Source: Chloroflexota bacterium | Lineage (GTDB): Bacteria; Chloroflexota; Anaerolineae; Aggregatilineales; J027 | Assembly: GCA_024434115.1 (NCBI GenBank) | Contig: QMIT01000001.1 | Span: forward strand, 372,001-436,000 | Direction: 5' to 3' | Length of the DNA stretch: 64,000 nt | Position numbers and translations under genes: made by a program | The notes under the pieces: generated by a model | Told to the model about the DNA's origin: nothing | What the model saw: the letters and a program-made list of their open reading frames with translations, nothing else | The model's database searches: none | Shown here: positions 23,804-33,314 of the stretch, in pieces | Numbering within the stretch: position 1 is the stretch's first letter | How the letters are laid out: the number at the start of each line of letters is the position of its first letter

Positions 23804-25102
23804 ATGCTCCCTGAACCCCATCTTGCTCGCCGGATTATCGAAGTATTGGCCCAGTCGGGGACGCCGCTTTCCAAAGGTATCAGCTATTACAATGTTGGCA
23901 ACGCATCACTACTTGACACGATTGATACCCACTATTTGAGTTCATTTCTATCCGATGGTGGGGCGGTGTTTAAGCTAGTGGTTGGGGATTATGGTAGTGG
24001 GAAGTCGCACTTTTTGTACTGTGTGCGAGATCGGGCATGGCAGCGCAATTTCGCTGTGAGTAAGGTTGATCTTAGCCCGAAAGAAAGCCCTTACGACGAT
24101 CAACAGCGAGTTTACATGGCAGTGGCCTCCTCCATTATCTGGCATGAGCTAGGGGATATGGGAGAGGATGAGCGTGGCTTAACCCGTTTTTTGGAGGGTA
24201 CATTGCGCCGCCTCGTGGCCCCCACTGGATTGGATTTGGAAGACCCCGGCGCGGCTGAACTCCCCGAAGTCCATGCCTTTTTACAAACCCTCAACGCGAT
24301 TCCGGTGGACAGCTTGAGTTTTCACAAAGCGATTCAAGGTTATTTTTATGCGCTCCTGCGAGGTCAAGAACTCCGGTTGGAGGCGTTGGGACGCTGGTTG
24401 CACGGGGAACAACCCACGCCCGAAGATATGCGTGATCTGCGCCTGATCGGGGTGACGGAAAAAATCAATAAAAACAACGCCTTCAAGATGCTGCGCTCCT
24501 TGTGCCAGATGGTGCGGGCGATGGGCTACAGCGGATTGGTGCTGTTGTTTGATGAGGGGGATCGCATGATGAGCGTGGGCGGGAAATCCGAGAAGGTGGC
24601 AACCGATAACCTACGCGAAGTCATTGACCGCTGCCGGGAAGATTTGCCGGGTGCGATGTTTATATATGCAGTGCCACCCGCGTTTATCCATGATATTGTC
24701 CCCAAATACCCGGCGTTGCAACAGCGGGTACAAACGCCCAGTTATTTTTCGCGCACGAATCCCTTTAGCCCTCAAATTGACCTGAGTCGCCTAGATGTGC
24801 CCGATACCGAGCTTCTGACCGAAATCGGCTATCGCTTACAGGCGATTTTTGAGGTGGCCTATAATTATCGCCTGAACGCAGATATTCAGGCGCAGAATAT
24901 CCAAATACTTTCGCAGGCTGCCCGTGAATCTTATCTAGCGATTAGCCATCGCCGCCTGTTTATCAAGACGTTGGTGACAGAGTGGTTTCGACAGAAAGAA
25001 GAGGGCGAACAGATTATTAATCGGGAGTATGCTCAAGCCGCTATTCGTGGACAGAGTGACAGTCTGATGCTGCTGGAAGATGCGACGCAAACGCCCTATT
25101 AA
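23804..25102 (+). CDS. BrxC/BrxD-like (DUF2791) P-loop ATPase
   Basis: 432 aa. The N-terminal RRIIEVLAQSGTPLSKGISYYNVG leads into FKLVVGDYGSGKSHFLYCVRD, a Walker A of the GDxGSGKSHF type. LVLLFDEGDRMM is Walker B, and an arginine-rich C-terminus is involved in oligomer contacts in related proteins. This is the pattern of DUF2791/BrxD ATPases from BREX type 2 loci. It starts 2 bp after the previous stop. It probably forms a complex with the related ATPase encoded next. Acting on DNA is inference from the family. Confidence 0.8.
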   Translation: MLPEPHLARRIIEVLAQSGTPLSKGISYYNVGNASLLDTIDTHYLSSFLSDGGAVFKLVVGDYGSGKSHFLYCVRDRAWQRNFAVSKVDLSPKESPYDDQQRVYMAVASSIIWHELGDMGEDERGLTRFLEGTLRRLVAPTGLDLEDPGAAELPEVHAFLQTLNAIPVDSLSFHKAIQGYFYALLRGQELRLEALGRWLHGEQPTPEDMRDLRLIGVTEKINKNNAFKMLRSLCQMVRAMGYSGLVLLFDEGDRMMSVGGKSEKVATDNLREVIDRCREDLPGAMFIYAVPPAFIHDIVPKYPALQQRVQTPSYFSRTNPFSPQIDLSRLDVPDTELLTEIGYRLQAIFEVAYNYRLNADIQAQNIQILSQAARESYLAISHRRLFIKTLVTEWFRQKEEGEQIINREYAQAAIRGQSDSLMLLEDATQTPY

Positions 25103-25126
25103 CGCCACGATGAGGACTAGTTAAGT

Positions 25127-26503
25127 ATGGAATCACGCACGGTTAACCACCCCCAATTAGGGCGCGGCAGATTATTAAAGACCTACATGAACGGCCATGA
25201 GTTTGAGGTTCTATTTGACTCTGGCAAACGTTTTCGCCTGCCAGCACGTGAATTTGAATCTCGTGAGGCGGTTCCGCTTCAGGCTGTAATTACCCCTATG
25301 CCGCCTCGCAAGTCTGTTTTGGAAGGCGAACAGTTCCGCGCTCGTCAAACACTAGAATCGCTGCGGTTCGGGATCGTTCCCGTTCAAGATGTTGAGACGC
25401 TGACCATTGGCCTAGAGACGGAAAGCATCAGTTTGAACCGTGCCATTGAACGCAGCCGTGATCGTGGCGGCGAAGCGATGGCGGTGATCGGTGATTATGG
25501 TTACGGCAAGAGCCATTTTATCGAACGGGCGGCGCGACGTGCGCTGCGAGAAAATTTTTTAGTAATGACCGCCAGCCTCGATTTAGTTGAGGTGCCGCCT
25601 TCCAAGCCACGTGAAATTTACCGCGCCTTGACTGTATCCACCCGCTACCCTGATAGTGAACGGCGTGGATTGCGCCCCCTCTTGGAAAAAGCGCATCAGC
25701 AGTTTGAAGTCGTGCAGAATCTCACGCACATAGCACCACTAGGGGAGCGATGTCCATTGGCGAACGCCCTCAATGCCCTAGCCGCTTGTGCCAGCCAAAC
25801 CGCTTATGAAGATATTATCCAGTGGATTTCAGGGCAAATTAAACCCACCCCTGACATGCGAGTCTATCTCAAAAAGCCGCCAACCCTTTATGCAGCGGGG
25901 GAGGTTGCACGGCAGTATATCTATCTGCTGAGTGGGTTGAGTGTTGTTGCGGTGCAGTTGGGCTACAGTGGTTTGGCGGTGTTGGTGGATGAATCTGAGC
26001 ATTATTCGCTGCTCAAGGTTCGCCAGCGAGACCGCGCTGATTCATTTTTTAAATCCATGATTTATGCCAGCACGGGTGATGAGCGGATTGACGTAAACCG
26101 TATTCCACATCATTATCTCGCTCAATATCCTATCCCCTTCGCTCCCAACCCGCAGTTGTTCTTTCTATTTGCGCTGACCGAGAGCGAGAATCGTTTACCG
26201 ATTGACGAATGGTTAACTCCTTCGCAAATTGTGCGACTGGATGATCGTTTTGTTGAGCGAGACATTCGTAACTTTATGCGGACACTCGCAGATTATCACC
26301 ATCTCGCCTATCGTTACAGCGGCGCAGCAGACGAGATTATTCAACATGCGCCCGGAATGCTCTATCGCACGCTGACCCAACACCGGATTAATCTCCGCGA
26401 ATTAATCCGCACCGCTGTTACGCTCTATGATCTCCTTTACCTCTATGACGATACCAACCCTAATGGGCTTTTGAACGAATTGGCAGATGGACTAGGGATG
26501 TGA
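25127..26503 (+). CDS. Second BrxC/BrxD-like ATPase with N-terminal Tudor-like segment
   Basis: Residues 1-45 (NHPQLGRGRLLKTYMNGHEFEV, then LFDSGKRFRLPAREF) look like the small beta-barrel of DUF3553/UvrD-tail type that binds partners or nucleic acid. The ATPase follows: MAVIGDYGYGKSHFIERAA (Walker A) and LAVLVDESEHYSLL (Walker B). It is related to the preceding ATPase but clearly diverged (458 aa). The stop overlaps the start of the helicase gene (GTGA). Two unequal DUF2791 ATPases side by side suggest a hetero-oligomer. Confidence 0.8.
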   Translation: MESRTVNHPQLGRGRLLKTYMNGHEFEVLFDSGKRFRLPAREFESREAVPLQAVITPMPPRKSVLEGEQFRARQTLESLRFGIVPVQDVETLTIGLETESISLNRAIERSRDRGGEAMAVIGDYGYGKSHFIERAARRALRENFLVMTASLDLVEVPPSKPREIYRALTVSTRYPDSERRGLRPLLEKAHQQFEVVQNLTHIAPLGERCPLANALNALAACASQTAYEDIIQWISGQIKPTPDMRVYLKKPPTLYAAGEVARQYIYLLSGLSVVAVQLGYSGLAVLVDESEHYSLLKVRQRDRADSFFKSMIYASTGDERIDVNRIPHHYLAQYPIPFAPNPQLFFLFALTESENRLPIDEWLTPSQIVRLDDRFVERDIRNFMRTLADYHHLAYRYSGAADEIIQHAPGMLYRTLTQHRINLRELIRTAVTLYDLLYLYDDTNPNGLLNELADGLGM

Positions 26504-28554
26504 ATGATCTTGGGGCGCGGCTGAAGCTCAAAACACGCCTGCCGCGCACTTGGAGTGCCTTTTTCGAGCGGTATGGTAATTTCACGTCCGCCCAACTTGC
26601 CGCTATTCCTCCGTTACTGGATGGTCGAAATGTGATGCTTTGTGCGCGAACTGCTAGTGGGAAAACCGAAGCAGCAGTCGCACCATTGATTGAACGCCAT
26701 TATTTTGACGACGAACTGCAACTGCTTTATGTTACGCCGACTCGTGCCCTGACCAGTGATCTTTATGGGCGACTGTGGCTACCATTGGACATGCTACGGA
26801 TTACACTGGCGGTCAAAACCCACGACCTGACTACGTTTGACCCGAAACATCCGGCGCAGGTTTTGATTACCACACCCGAAGCGGTGGATTCACTGCTGGC
26901 GAGTCATGCACGGGTCTTTATCCCCCTCAAAGCGGTTATTCTTGACGAACTGCACCTTTTTGATGGCACCGTGCGCGGCGATCAACTGCGCGTGATTTTA
27001 AATCGGATTCGGCAGATCAAGGCTTATGCTTATGCCCAAGGGGAAACCGACCATGCCCATTTGCAATTCGTCGGGCTTTCGGCAACTATTGCTGATCCGG
27101 TTGGGACGGCGGCGCGGTACTTCCCCGATGCTGTGACGATCTCACTCCCCGAAAAACGCAAGATTCATGCTGAATTGCTGGCGTTGGACGGCGAAAATGC
27201 CGATGCCCTGCGTGATTATCTGAATACATTTCGAGCAAAGGGCTGGAAAAAGGCGCTGGTTTTTTGTAATACCCGCGCTGAGGTTGAACAATACGCGGCG
27301 GCTGTACGGCCTCGTTCCCCTTTTGGAAACGCGGTCTATGTTCATTATTCAAACATCGCACCGAAACGCCGCCGTGAGATTGAAGAACGCTTTGCACAAG
27401 ACGAATCAGCGATATGTTTTGCCAGCAGTACCCTTGAACTTGGGATTGATATTGGCGGCATTGACACCGTTATCATGATTGGCACACCGGGCAGCAGCGC
27501 ATCGTTTATGCAGCGGATGGGACGGGGCAATCGCCGTAAGGGGACGATTCAGATTGCGTGTTTTTACCGGACGCCGCTTGAAGAACAGCTATTTCGGGTA
27601 TTGTTGGAGCATTCTGAACTCGATGAACCCAGCGGAAATTTTCATCCGGCGGTGGCGATTCAACAAATCTTCAGTTTAATCAAACAAAGTCCGCAGGGGG
27701 GGATACGGATCAACAGCATTGCGTCGCTTTTTGCTGAAATGCTCTCCGTGCAAGACCTTGAAGCTATCATCGGTCAGTTGGTCGAGTTGCAGTTTTTACA
27801 AATGGGCAAACCGGACGAATGGAAAGCGGGTGAACGCTTAAATCGCCTGTTTGATGAGCAGAACCGCGCCCAAACAGACATCAGCATTTATAGCAATATT
27901 GGCAGCGGGGCAAGTACCATCGCTATCCGTAACCAACACACGGATGAAGTGCTGGCGAATGTGCAGGCAAGCTGGTTATACCGCGATCACTTAACTTTAG
28001 AGGGCCGGTCTTTTCAAATCCACTGGCAAGATCAGGAAACCATTTGGATTACGCCCAGTTCAGTTTCTAAGCAGACCGTAAAACCCATTTTTCTTTCGGG
28101 ACGCCAACGGCTGTCTCATGAAATCGCCAACGGCCTTGCGTTACATCTTCATTTGTCACCGGGGGATGTGTTTCAGGCCCAAGCGGAGGATGGCTGGTAT
28201 TTATTTCACTGGCTTGGCGATGTGTATGGGAGCATTCTCTTGGAGTTGCTACGGTATCGTTATCATGCCGAAGAGACGACGCATTTAGGACTCTGCCTGC
28301 GCCTGCCTGAGCCAATTTCGATCTTACCCCGCTGGTCAGAATCCCAAATTGCAGACTGTATTGGGGATCACTATCTTCATCTGGAAACGCTGCTGTCATT
28401 AGGGGCATTTCATCGCTATTTGCCTCAAGTGCTGCGCCGCCGCTGTCTTTTGGAGCAGATCAATCTGCCTCGCCTGAGCCGTATTCTGAACGCCCTTACC
28501 CTTGTTACCGAGTCCGATCAACTGGCGATTGACCCTTTCAGTCTGCTTGGGTAG
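26500..28554 (+). CDS. Lhr-like DEAD/DEAH-box helicase (BrxHI-like)
   Basis: 684 aa with all SF2 motifs in order: Q-like FTSAQLAAIPPLL, motif I ARTASGKTEA, Ia VTPTRAL, II ILDELHLF (DELH), III GLSAT, V LELGIDIGGIDTVI and VI QRMGRGNR. The C-terminal 250 residues form an extra domain like that in Lhr/BrxHI helicases. The start is GTG 26500, whose bases overlap the TGA of the preceding gene; the nearby ATG 26504 is out of frame. In BREX type 2 loci a BrxHI helicase sits next to BrxD, so this operon looks like that half of the system. Strand and substrate preference unknown. Confidence 0.85.
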   Translation: MNDLGARLKLKTRLPRTWSAFFERYGNFTSAQLAAIPPLLDGRNVMLCARTASGKTEAAVAPLIERHYFDDELQLLYVTPTRALTSDLYGRLWLPLDMLRITLAVKTHDLTTFDPKHPAQVLITTPEAVDSLLASHARVFIPLKAVILDELHLFDGTVRGDQLRVILNRIRQIKAYAYAQGETDHAHLQFVGLSATIADPVGTAARYFPDAVTISLPEKRKIHAELLALDGENADALRDYLNTFRAKGWKKALVFCNTRAEVEQYAAAVRPRSPFGNAVYVHYSNIAPKRRREIEERFAQDESAICFASSTLELGIDIGGIDTVIMIGTPGSSASFMQRMGRGNRRKGTIQIACFYRTPLEEQLFRVLLEHSELDEPSGNFHPAVAIQQIFSLIKQSPQGGIRINSIASLFAEMLSVQDLEAIIGQLVELQFLQMGKPDEWKAGERLNRLFDEQNRAQTDISIYSNIGSGASTIAIRNQHTDEVLANVQASWLYRDHLTLEGRSFQIHWQDQETIWITPSSVSKQTVKPIFLSGRQRLSHEIANGLALHLHLSPGDVFQAQAEDGWYLFHWLGDVYGSILLELLRYRYHAEETTHLGLCLRLPEPISILPRWSESQIADCIGDHYLHLETLLSLGAFHRYLPQVLRRRCLLEQINLPRLSRILNALTLVTESDQLAIDPFSLLG

Positions 28555-28568
28555 ATGGGTAAAATTCC

Positions 28569-28607
28569 GCGAAGAGGCCAACTAGACAGATTTGAACGCC
28601 TCTTCGC
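28569..28607. terminator. Hairpin between convergent helicase and copA genes
   Basis: GCGAAGAGGC (28569-28578) and GCCTCTTCGC (28598-28607) form a perfect 10-bp stem with a 19-nt loop, 15 bp from each stop. On the minus strand it is followed by GGAATTTTACC, a weak T-run. Likely bidirectional terminator. Confidence 0.6.
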
Positions 28608-28620
28608 TCAACGATCGAGT

Positions 28621-30948
28621 TTATACAGATTGCGGCGCTGTAGTACGTGTATCCCTTGAGGTGTGCCCCTCGTTCCTTGTGGTTTTGTTGAAGGCCTTAC
28701 CCCGGAGGCGGAGACTATTGGAAACAACGCTGACGCTGCTAAAGGCCATTGCGAAAGCTGCGAGCATCGGATTCAGTTCACGTAGCATCATCGGGCCGAA
28801 TTCCAACAGGGCTAATACACCAGCCGCGACAGGAATAAGGATGACGTTGTACCCAAAGGCCCAAAATAGATTTTGATAGATGACCTGCATGGTTTGATGC
28901 GAGAGCCGGATGGCAGTCGGGACGGTTCGCAAATCACCACGCATCAAGGTGACATCGGCGGTTTCCATTGCGACATCCGTACCCGTGCCAATTGCCATAC
29001 CAACATCGGCTTGGGCAAGAGCAGGGGCGTCGTTGATGCCATCCCCGACCATCGCAACGGTCAATCCTTCAGCTTGCAGTTTTTGAATTTGGGCCGCTTT
29101 TTCACCGGGCTGCACTTCAGCCAACACGCGATCAATGCCTGCTTCGGCGGCAATCGCTTGGGCGGTGGCTTGATTATCCCCAGTCAGCATAATGACTTGT
29201 AAGCCCATCGCGTGCATGGCGGCTACTGCATCACGCGAGCCATCTTTGATGGTATCGGCGACGGCGATCACCCCAATGATTTGGTTATCTAGGGCGACCC
29301 ACATGGCGGTTTTACCCTGCGATTGTAACTTTTCGGCTTCGACCTCAAGGTTGGCAAGGGCGATATGGCGTTCTTTCATCAATTTGCGATTACCGACCAA
29401 CACTTGCTGGCCTTCCACTTGGGCTGAAACGCCGTGTCCAGTGATGGCCTCAAACTGCTGGGGGTCTATCAGAGTCAACCCCTGATTTTGCGCGGCTTGG
29501 ACGATGGCCTCACCTAATGGATGTTCACTGCCACGTTCGGCACTGGCGGCAAGGGCGAGAACCCGATTTTTGTCCATCTGAGTGTTTTCGCTCAAGACAA
29601 TATCGGTGACGGTGGGTTCGCCTTTGGTAATGGTACCGGTCTTGTCCAAGACAATCGCCTGCAATTTGTGGGCGCTTTCGAGTGAACGGCTATTTTTGAA
29701 TAGAATACCATTTTCAGCACCTTTGCCGACACCGACCATAATCGCGGTGGGGGTGGCGAGACCCATTGCACACGGACAGGCGATCACCAGCACGGCAATG
29801 GTGCGAATCAGTGCATGGGTGAAATCACCATCTACGGCATACCAAACGCCAAAGGTCAGCAGAGCTAGAACGATCACCGCAGGCACAAACACCGCCGCGA
29901 CCTGATCTACAATCGCTTGGATAGGGGCTTTGCTACCTTGTGCCTGTTCCACCAATTTGATAATTTGGGCCAGCGCGGTTTGTTTGCCAATGCGGGTGGC
30001 CTCAAATTTCAGCAGACCATTTTTGTTGAGCGTTGCGCCAATGACCATCTCACCGGGGAATTTGCTGACGGGCAGGGATTCACCCGTGAGCATACTCTCA
30101 TCTACGGAACTGACACCTTCTTTGACGACGCCATCCACCGGAATTTTTTCGCCGGGGCGCACAATGACCAGATCACCCAAACGGACTTCACTAATCGGCA
30201 CATCCACCTCAGTCCCCCCACGAACGACGCGGGCCGTGCGGGGTTGAAGGCCGATTAATTTCTTGATGGCTTCGCTGGTGCGACCTTTAGCACGGGCTTC
30301 GAGTAGCTTACCAAGAACGATTAGGGTAATAATGATGGCGGCGGTTTCAAAATAGACATGTTCACCGAGACCCTCAACCCCCAATGCAATCGGGATGCTG
30401 TAGAAATAGGCCACTGATGACCCCATCGCTACCAACACATCCATATTGGCAGCGCCATTGCGGAGTGCCTTGTACGCACCGACGTAATAATCTTTGCCGA
30501 CATAGAATTGGACGGGGGTGGCGATAATCCAGAACAGGATATTGACCCAACTTTCCATCGCCCACATGCCCAACAAATCTAAATCGCGGGCCATGCTAAA
30601 GGCTAGTAGGGGGAAAGCAAAAACCGCTCCAACTAAAAATCGGCGCTTTTGATGTTTCAGTTCGGCGGCACGGGCTTCGGCTTCTTTGTCTTGTAAATCT
30701 TCTTCTTCGGCAGCCACAACCACGCCATAGCCCGCGTTTTCCACCGCGGTCACGAGGGTGTTGGTAGATACCGTCGGGGCGATTTTCACAACCGCCCGCT
30801 CAGTGGCGAAGTTGACATCGGCTTCGACTACGCCCTCCACTTTACGTAGAGCACGATTGACGGCCTTTGAGCAATTGGTGCAAGTCATCCCGGTGATGGG
30901 AAGTTCGATGGTAATGAGGTTGTTGGGTGCGACAGTGGCGTCTGACAT
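28621..30948 (-). CDS. copA: Copper-exporting P1B-type ATPase
   Basis: 775 aa with one N-terminal HMA domain (GMTCTNCSK, Cys23 and Cys26), eight expected membrane helices, the ion-channel CPC in [15 protein letters not shown], phosphorylation site [19 protein letters not shown] (the HP motif), TGDN and [11 protein letters not shown]. These are the Cu(I)-ATPase (P1B-1) signatures. It moves Cu(I) out of the cytoplasm using ATP. It is the third gene of csoR-copZ-copA and is separated from copZ by a terminator-like hairpin. Confidence 0.95.
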   Translation of the reverse strand: MSDATVAPNNLITIELPITGMTCTNCSKAVNRALRKVEGVVEADVNFATERAVVKIAPTVSTNTLVTAVENAGYGVVVAAEEEDLQDKEAEARAAELKHQKRRFLVGAVFAFPLLAFSMARDLDLLGMWAMESWVNILFWIIATPVQFYVGKDYYVGAYKALRNGAANMDVLVAMGSSVAYFYSIPIALGVEGLGEHVYFETAAIIITLIVLGKLLEARAKGRTSEAIKKLIGLQPRTARVVRGGTEVDVPISEVRLGDLVIVRPGEKIPVDGVVKEGVSSVDESMLTGESLPVSKFPGEMVIGATLNKNGLLKFEATRIGKQTALAQIIKLVEQAQGSKAPIQAIVDQVAAVFVPAVIVLALLTFGVWYAVDGDFTHALIRTIAVLVIACPCAMGLATPTAIMVGVGKGAENGILFKNSRSLESAHKLQAIVLDKTGTITKGEPTVTDIVLSENTQMDKNRVLALAASAERGSEHPLGEAIVQAAQNQGLTLIDPQQFEAITGHGVSAQVEGQQVLVGNRKLMKERHIALANLEVEAEKLQSQGKTAMWVALDNQIIGVIAVADTIKDGSRDAVAAMHAMGLQVIMLTGDNQATAQAIAAEAGIDRVLAEVQPGEKAAQIQKLQAEGLTVAMVGDGINDAPALAQADVGMAIGTGTDVAMETADVTLMRGDLRTVPTAIRLSHQTMQVIYQNLFWAFGYNVILIPVAAGVLALLEFGPMMLRELNPMLAAFAMAFSSVSVVSNSLRLRGKAFNKTTRNEGHTSRDTRTTAPQSV

Positions 30949-30982
30949 CTATGATCCTTTCTGAATGTCGTTTCATGCACCG

Positions 30983-31010
30983 AAAAAAAAGCCCTGTTAT
31001 TAGGCAGGGC
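30983..31010 (-). terminator. Intercistronic rho-independent terminator between copZ and copA
   Basis: On the minus strand GCCCTG-CCTAATAA-CAGGGC (31010-30991) is followed by eight T (30990-30983). A canonical terminator shape inside the operon, so copA is probably expressed by partial readthrough. Confidence 0.75.
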
Positions 31011-31021
31011 ATGAGTGTGCG

Positions 31022-31237
31022 TTAGGCCTTTACTTCTTCGGGGGGATATTCAATTTCGACGAGGGCGTTTTTGATTTGTTCCCATGTTGCCGGGTTGTCC
31101 CATTCGACCACAACCTGCTTGGTTTTTTCGTCGGCATGGGCCGATTTTACGCCTGCAATGCTTTTAATTTCACGCTCGACGGTGTGGACACAGTGACCGC
31201 AGCTAATGGCTGGAACGTTGAAGGTTTTGGTGGACAT
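31022..31237 (-). CDS. copZ: Copper chaperone, HMA domain
   Basis: 71 aa, a complete single HMA domain. The Cu(I)-binding motif is SCGHC near residues 12-16 (usual MxCxxC, with a Ser before the first Cys). VKSAHADEKTKQVVVEW is the following strand-turn-strand. Such chaperones carry Cu(I) to the CopA HMA domain and to CsoR. It lies 22 bp after csoR in the same direction. Confidence 0.92.
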   Translation of the reverse strand: MSTKTFNVPAISCGHCVHTVEREIKSIAGVKSAHADEKTKQVVVEWDNPATWEQIKNALVEIEYPPEEVKA

Positions 31238-31259
31238 TGAAATTTCTCCTATGATTGGG

Positions 31260-31541
31260 TTACTTTGTCCGATGTTCGGTACGGAATACTTCCATGACTT
31301 CGGCTAGAACACGCTCACGTTCGTTCGGGTCGTCGCCCCGAATGGCGGTGGTGAGGCAGGTGTCTAGGTGATTTTCCAAGATGAGTTCACTGACCCGGGC
31401 TAGGGCGGCTTGGGTCGCCTGTATTTGTTTGATGATGTCAATACAATAGCGATCTTCCTCTAACATGGTGATGATGCCATTGATATGACCCGAAACGCTT
31501 TTGAGGCGGTTGACGACATTGGTGTGATTGTGATGTTCCAT
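31260..31541 (-). CDS. csoR: CsoR-type copper-sensing repressor
   Basis: 93 aa, an all-helical CsoR/RcnR protein. NRLKSVSGHINGIITMLEED is the family start. The Cu(I) ligands Cys33, His58 and Cys62 are all present with the standard spacing (C-x24-H-x3-C). Cu(I) binding makes CsoR leave its G-tract operator. A matching palindrome lies just upstream at 31555-31581, so the operon is expected to be copper-induced and autoregulated. Confidence 0.93.
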   Translation of the reverse strand: MEHHNHTNVVNRLKSVSGHINGIITMLEEDRYCIDIIKQIQATQAALARVSELILENHLDTCLTTAIRGDDPNERERVLAEVMEVFRTEHRTK

Positions 31542-31554
31542 AGACCCTCAATTT

Positions 31555-31581
31555 TACCCCTCCCCCCTCTGGGGTGGGATA
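31555..31581 (-). promoter_or_regulatory. CsoR operator
   Basis: TACCCC (31555-31560) and GGGGTGGGATA (31571-31581) form the pseudo-palindrome known for CsoR sites: on the minus strand TATCCCACCCC, a short centre, then a G-run ending GGGGTA. It lies between the -10 box and the csoR start. Confidence 0.7.
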
Positions 31582-31593
31582 TGCTATACTCCT

Positions 31594-31621
31594 ATTGTAG
31601 TAGATAGTAGCAGGGTGTCAA
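31594..31621 (-). promoter_or_regulatory. Promoter of csoR-copZ-copA
   Basis: Minus-strand TTGACA (31621-31616), a 16-bp spacer and TACAAT (31599-31594): near-consensus sigma70, directly upstream of the CsoR operator. Confidence 0.75.
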
Positions 31622-31759
31622 GCTGATTTGGGAAATTCACGCGGAATGTCACATGAAAAATGTGCCAGACGCGATGCATCAATACGCCAACGTCACCGAT
31701 AATAAAACTATTGACCCAAACGATGCTGTTACGCCTCATTGCGGTAAAGGATTGATACA

Positions 31760-32806
31760 ATGAACTTATGGGTAATTTTCCTGACAGGCCTTACGACTGG
31801 TGGATTATCGTGCTTGGCGGTACAGGGTGGCCTATTGGCAACTGCTATCACAGGGCAGAGCCACACCGGACGCCAAAAAAAACTCCACGATGAAGTATTA
31901 CAGATGCAAGTCGCTGCCAATCCTTGGCCCGTAGTCTATTTTCTCGGTGCAAAATTATTGGTCTATACCGCATTGGGGTTTTTGCTTGGCATTGTAGGGT
32001 CAGCACTGCAAATCTCGCCTAAAACTCAAGCGGTCATGCAGCTTCTCGCCGCATTTTATATGTTGGTGACGGCTCTCAATATGTTAGAAGTCCATCCCAT
32101 TTTTCGCTATTTTGTGATTCAACCTCCCAAGTCATTTACCAAACGGGTGCGGAATCAGGCCCGTCAGCAAAGTTTCTACACGCCTGCGATTTTGGGGGCG
32201 ATGACTGTGTTGATTCCCTGCGGCACAACCCAAGCCATAATGGTTTTGGCGATTAGCGAAGGGCAGGCGGTTTTGGGTGCGGCGATTATGGCAATTTTTG
32301 TGCTGGGTACATCCCCCACCTTTTTTGTGCTCGGTTTCTTAGCGACCCAATTCCAACATCGTGTCAGACGGGCTTTCAACTATACCGCTGCTACCTTGAT
32401 TATTTTGGTGGGATTGCTGTCCGCAGATAGCGCCCTCAAAGTGCTTAACTCGCCATTTGTGCCCAGTTATACGGTGACATCGGCCCTAGAATCATTGGGT
32501 ATTTTGACGCCGAAGCCCGTCTATGCCGAAGATGTAGACGGGGTTGAGGAGATGACGATTCAGGTTGAAGCGGAAGCCTATGAACCGAATCACTGGATTG
32601 CCAAACAAGGCAAGCCGCTGCGGATTCGTTTGATTACTGAAGACACCTATGGCTGTACACTGGTTTTTACCATTCCTGAATACGATGTGGTGCAGTTTTT
32701 GGAAAGTACCGACGAAAAGATTATCGAGTTGCCACCACAGCAACCCGGCGAAATCAAATTTATGTGTAGCATGGGGATGTATACGGGCAAGATCGAGATT
32801 CAATAG
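31760..32806 (+). CDS. TauE/UreH-like membrane protein with C-terminal cupredoxin domain
   Basis: 348 aa. About six membrane helices (residues 5-230) have the conserved turns GGLSCLAVQGGLLA and LIPCGTTQAIMVLAISEG of the sulfite-exporter-like/UreH-DsbD group found in copper loci. The C-terminal domain (about 260-348) is a cupredoxin-like beta barrel ending PGEIKFMCSMGMYTGKI, where Cys and Met residues could bind copper, with another Cys in TYGCTLVF. It is divergent from csoR across the copper-regulated region. Possibly a copper transporter or a periplasmic copper or redox relay. It starts with AAAGGA before ATG 31760. Confidence 0.8.
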   Translation: MNLWVIFLTGLTTGGLSCLAVQGGLLATAITGQSHTGRQKKLHDEVLQMQVAANPWPVVYFLGAKLLVYTALGFLLGIVGSALQISPKTQAVMQLLAAFYMLVTALNMLEVHPIFRYFVIQPPKSFTKRVRNQARQQSFYTPAILGAMTVLIPCGTTQAIMVLAISEGQAVLGAAIMAIFVLGTSPTFFVLGFLATQFQHRVRRAFNYTAATLIILVGLLSADSALKVLNSPFVPSYTVTSALESLGILTPKPVYAEDVDGVEEMTIQVEAEAYEPNHWIAKQGKPLRIRLITEDTYGCTLVFTIPEYDVVQFLESTDEKIIELPPQQPGEIKFMCSMGMYTGKIEIQ

Positions 32807-32818
32807 GGGGACTTCTTT

Positions 32819-33040
32819 ATGGTGAAGCAGCAGTTCAAAATTCAGGGGATGCACTGTGTGGGCTGTGCGATGACGATTGATGGTGCGGTTGAAGATTTAC
32901 CGGGCGTGAAATCGGCCTCTACGAACTATAAGCGCCAAGTGGCAGTAGTGGAATATGACGAACGCCAAGTGAGCGAGACCGACATTTTGCAGGTGATTCA
33001 TGAGGCGGGTTATTCGGGTAAGGTTGCGGAATCGAACTGA
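32819..33040 (+). CDS. Second small HMA-domain copper protein
   Basis: 73 aa HMA fold with the canonical GMHCVGCAMTI motif (MxCxxC) and DILQVIHEAGYSG at the end, closer to the classical pattern than the copZ at 31022. It starts 12 bp after the cupredoxin-fusion gene and is cotranscribed. It may hand copper to that membrane protein. Confidence 0.88.
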   Translation: MVKQQFKIQGMHCVGCAMTIDGAVEDLPGVKSASTNYKRQVAVVEYDERQVSETDILQVIHEAGYSGKVAESN

Positions 33041-33087
33041 TGTATACAAGAGGGTATATTTATGCCATTGCGCCGCCCTAAAAAGGA

Positions 33088-33115
33088 TTGACACCCAAGC
33101 ATTCTTTGTTATACT
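33088..33115 (+). promoter_or_regulatory. tRNA-Lys promoter
   Basis: TTGACA (33088-33093), a 16-bp spacer and TATACT (33110-33115), 14 bp before the tRNA. Confidence 0.8.
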
Positions 33116-33129
33116 TGCACCCAAAATTC

Positions 33130-33204
33130 GGCTCAGTAGCTCAATGGCAGAGCAGTTGACTCTTAATCAATTGGTTGGGGGTTCGAGTCCCTCCTGAGTC
33201 ACCA
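33130..33204 (+). tRNA. tRNA-Lys (anticodon CUU)
   Basis: Full cloverleaf: acceptor GGCTCAG/CTGAGTC (one G-U), D arm GCTC/GAGC, anticodon stem GTTGA/TCAAT with loop CTCTTAA (anticodon CTT at 33162-33164), T arm with TTCGAGT, discriminator A and encoded CCA. The core bases (T8, A9, A14) are canonical, unlike the CUA tRNA at 11582. Confidence 0.95.
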
Positions 33205-33217
33205 TATGAAAACATTT

Positions 33218-33239
33218 ACCAGCAAAATGCTGGTTTTTT
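33218..33239 (+). terminator. Terminator of tRNA-Lys
   Basis: ACCAGC (33218-33223), loop AAAAT, GCTGGT (33229-33234), then TTTTT to 33239. Compact rho-independent terminator. Confidence 0.85.
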
Positions 33240-33314
33240 GTTTAAAGTACCTGTTGGTGGGTAAACTTGTCCCTGACAGTGTATAGATTAGCATCAAGGG
33301 TTGGAGAAAGATCA

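Noticed and set aside
22779-28554. Complete BREX type 2 system
   Set aside because: No PglX methyltransferase, PglZ, PglW or PglY gene is present in the window.
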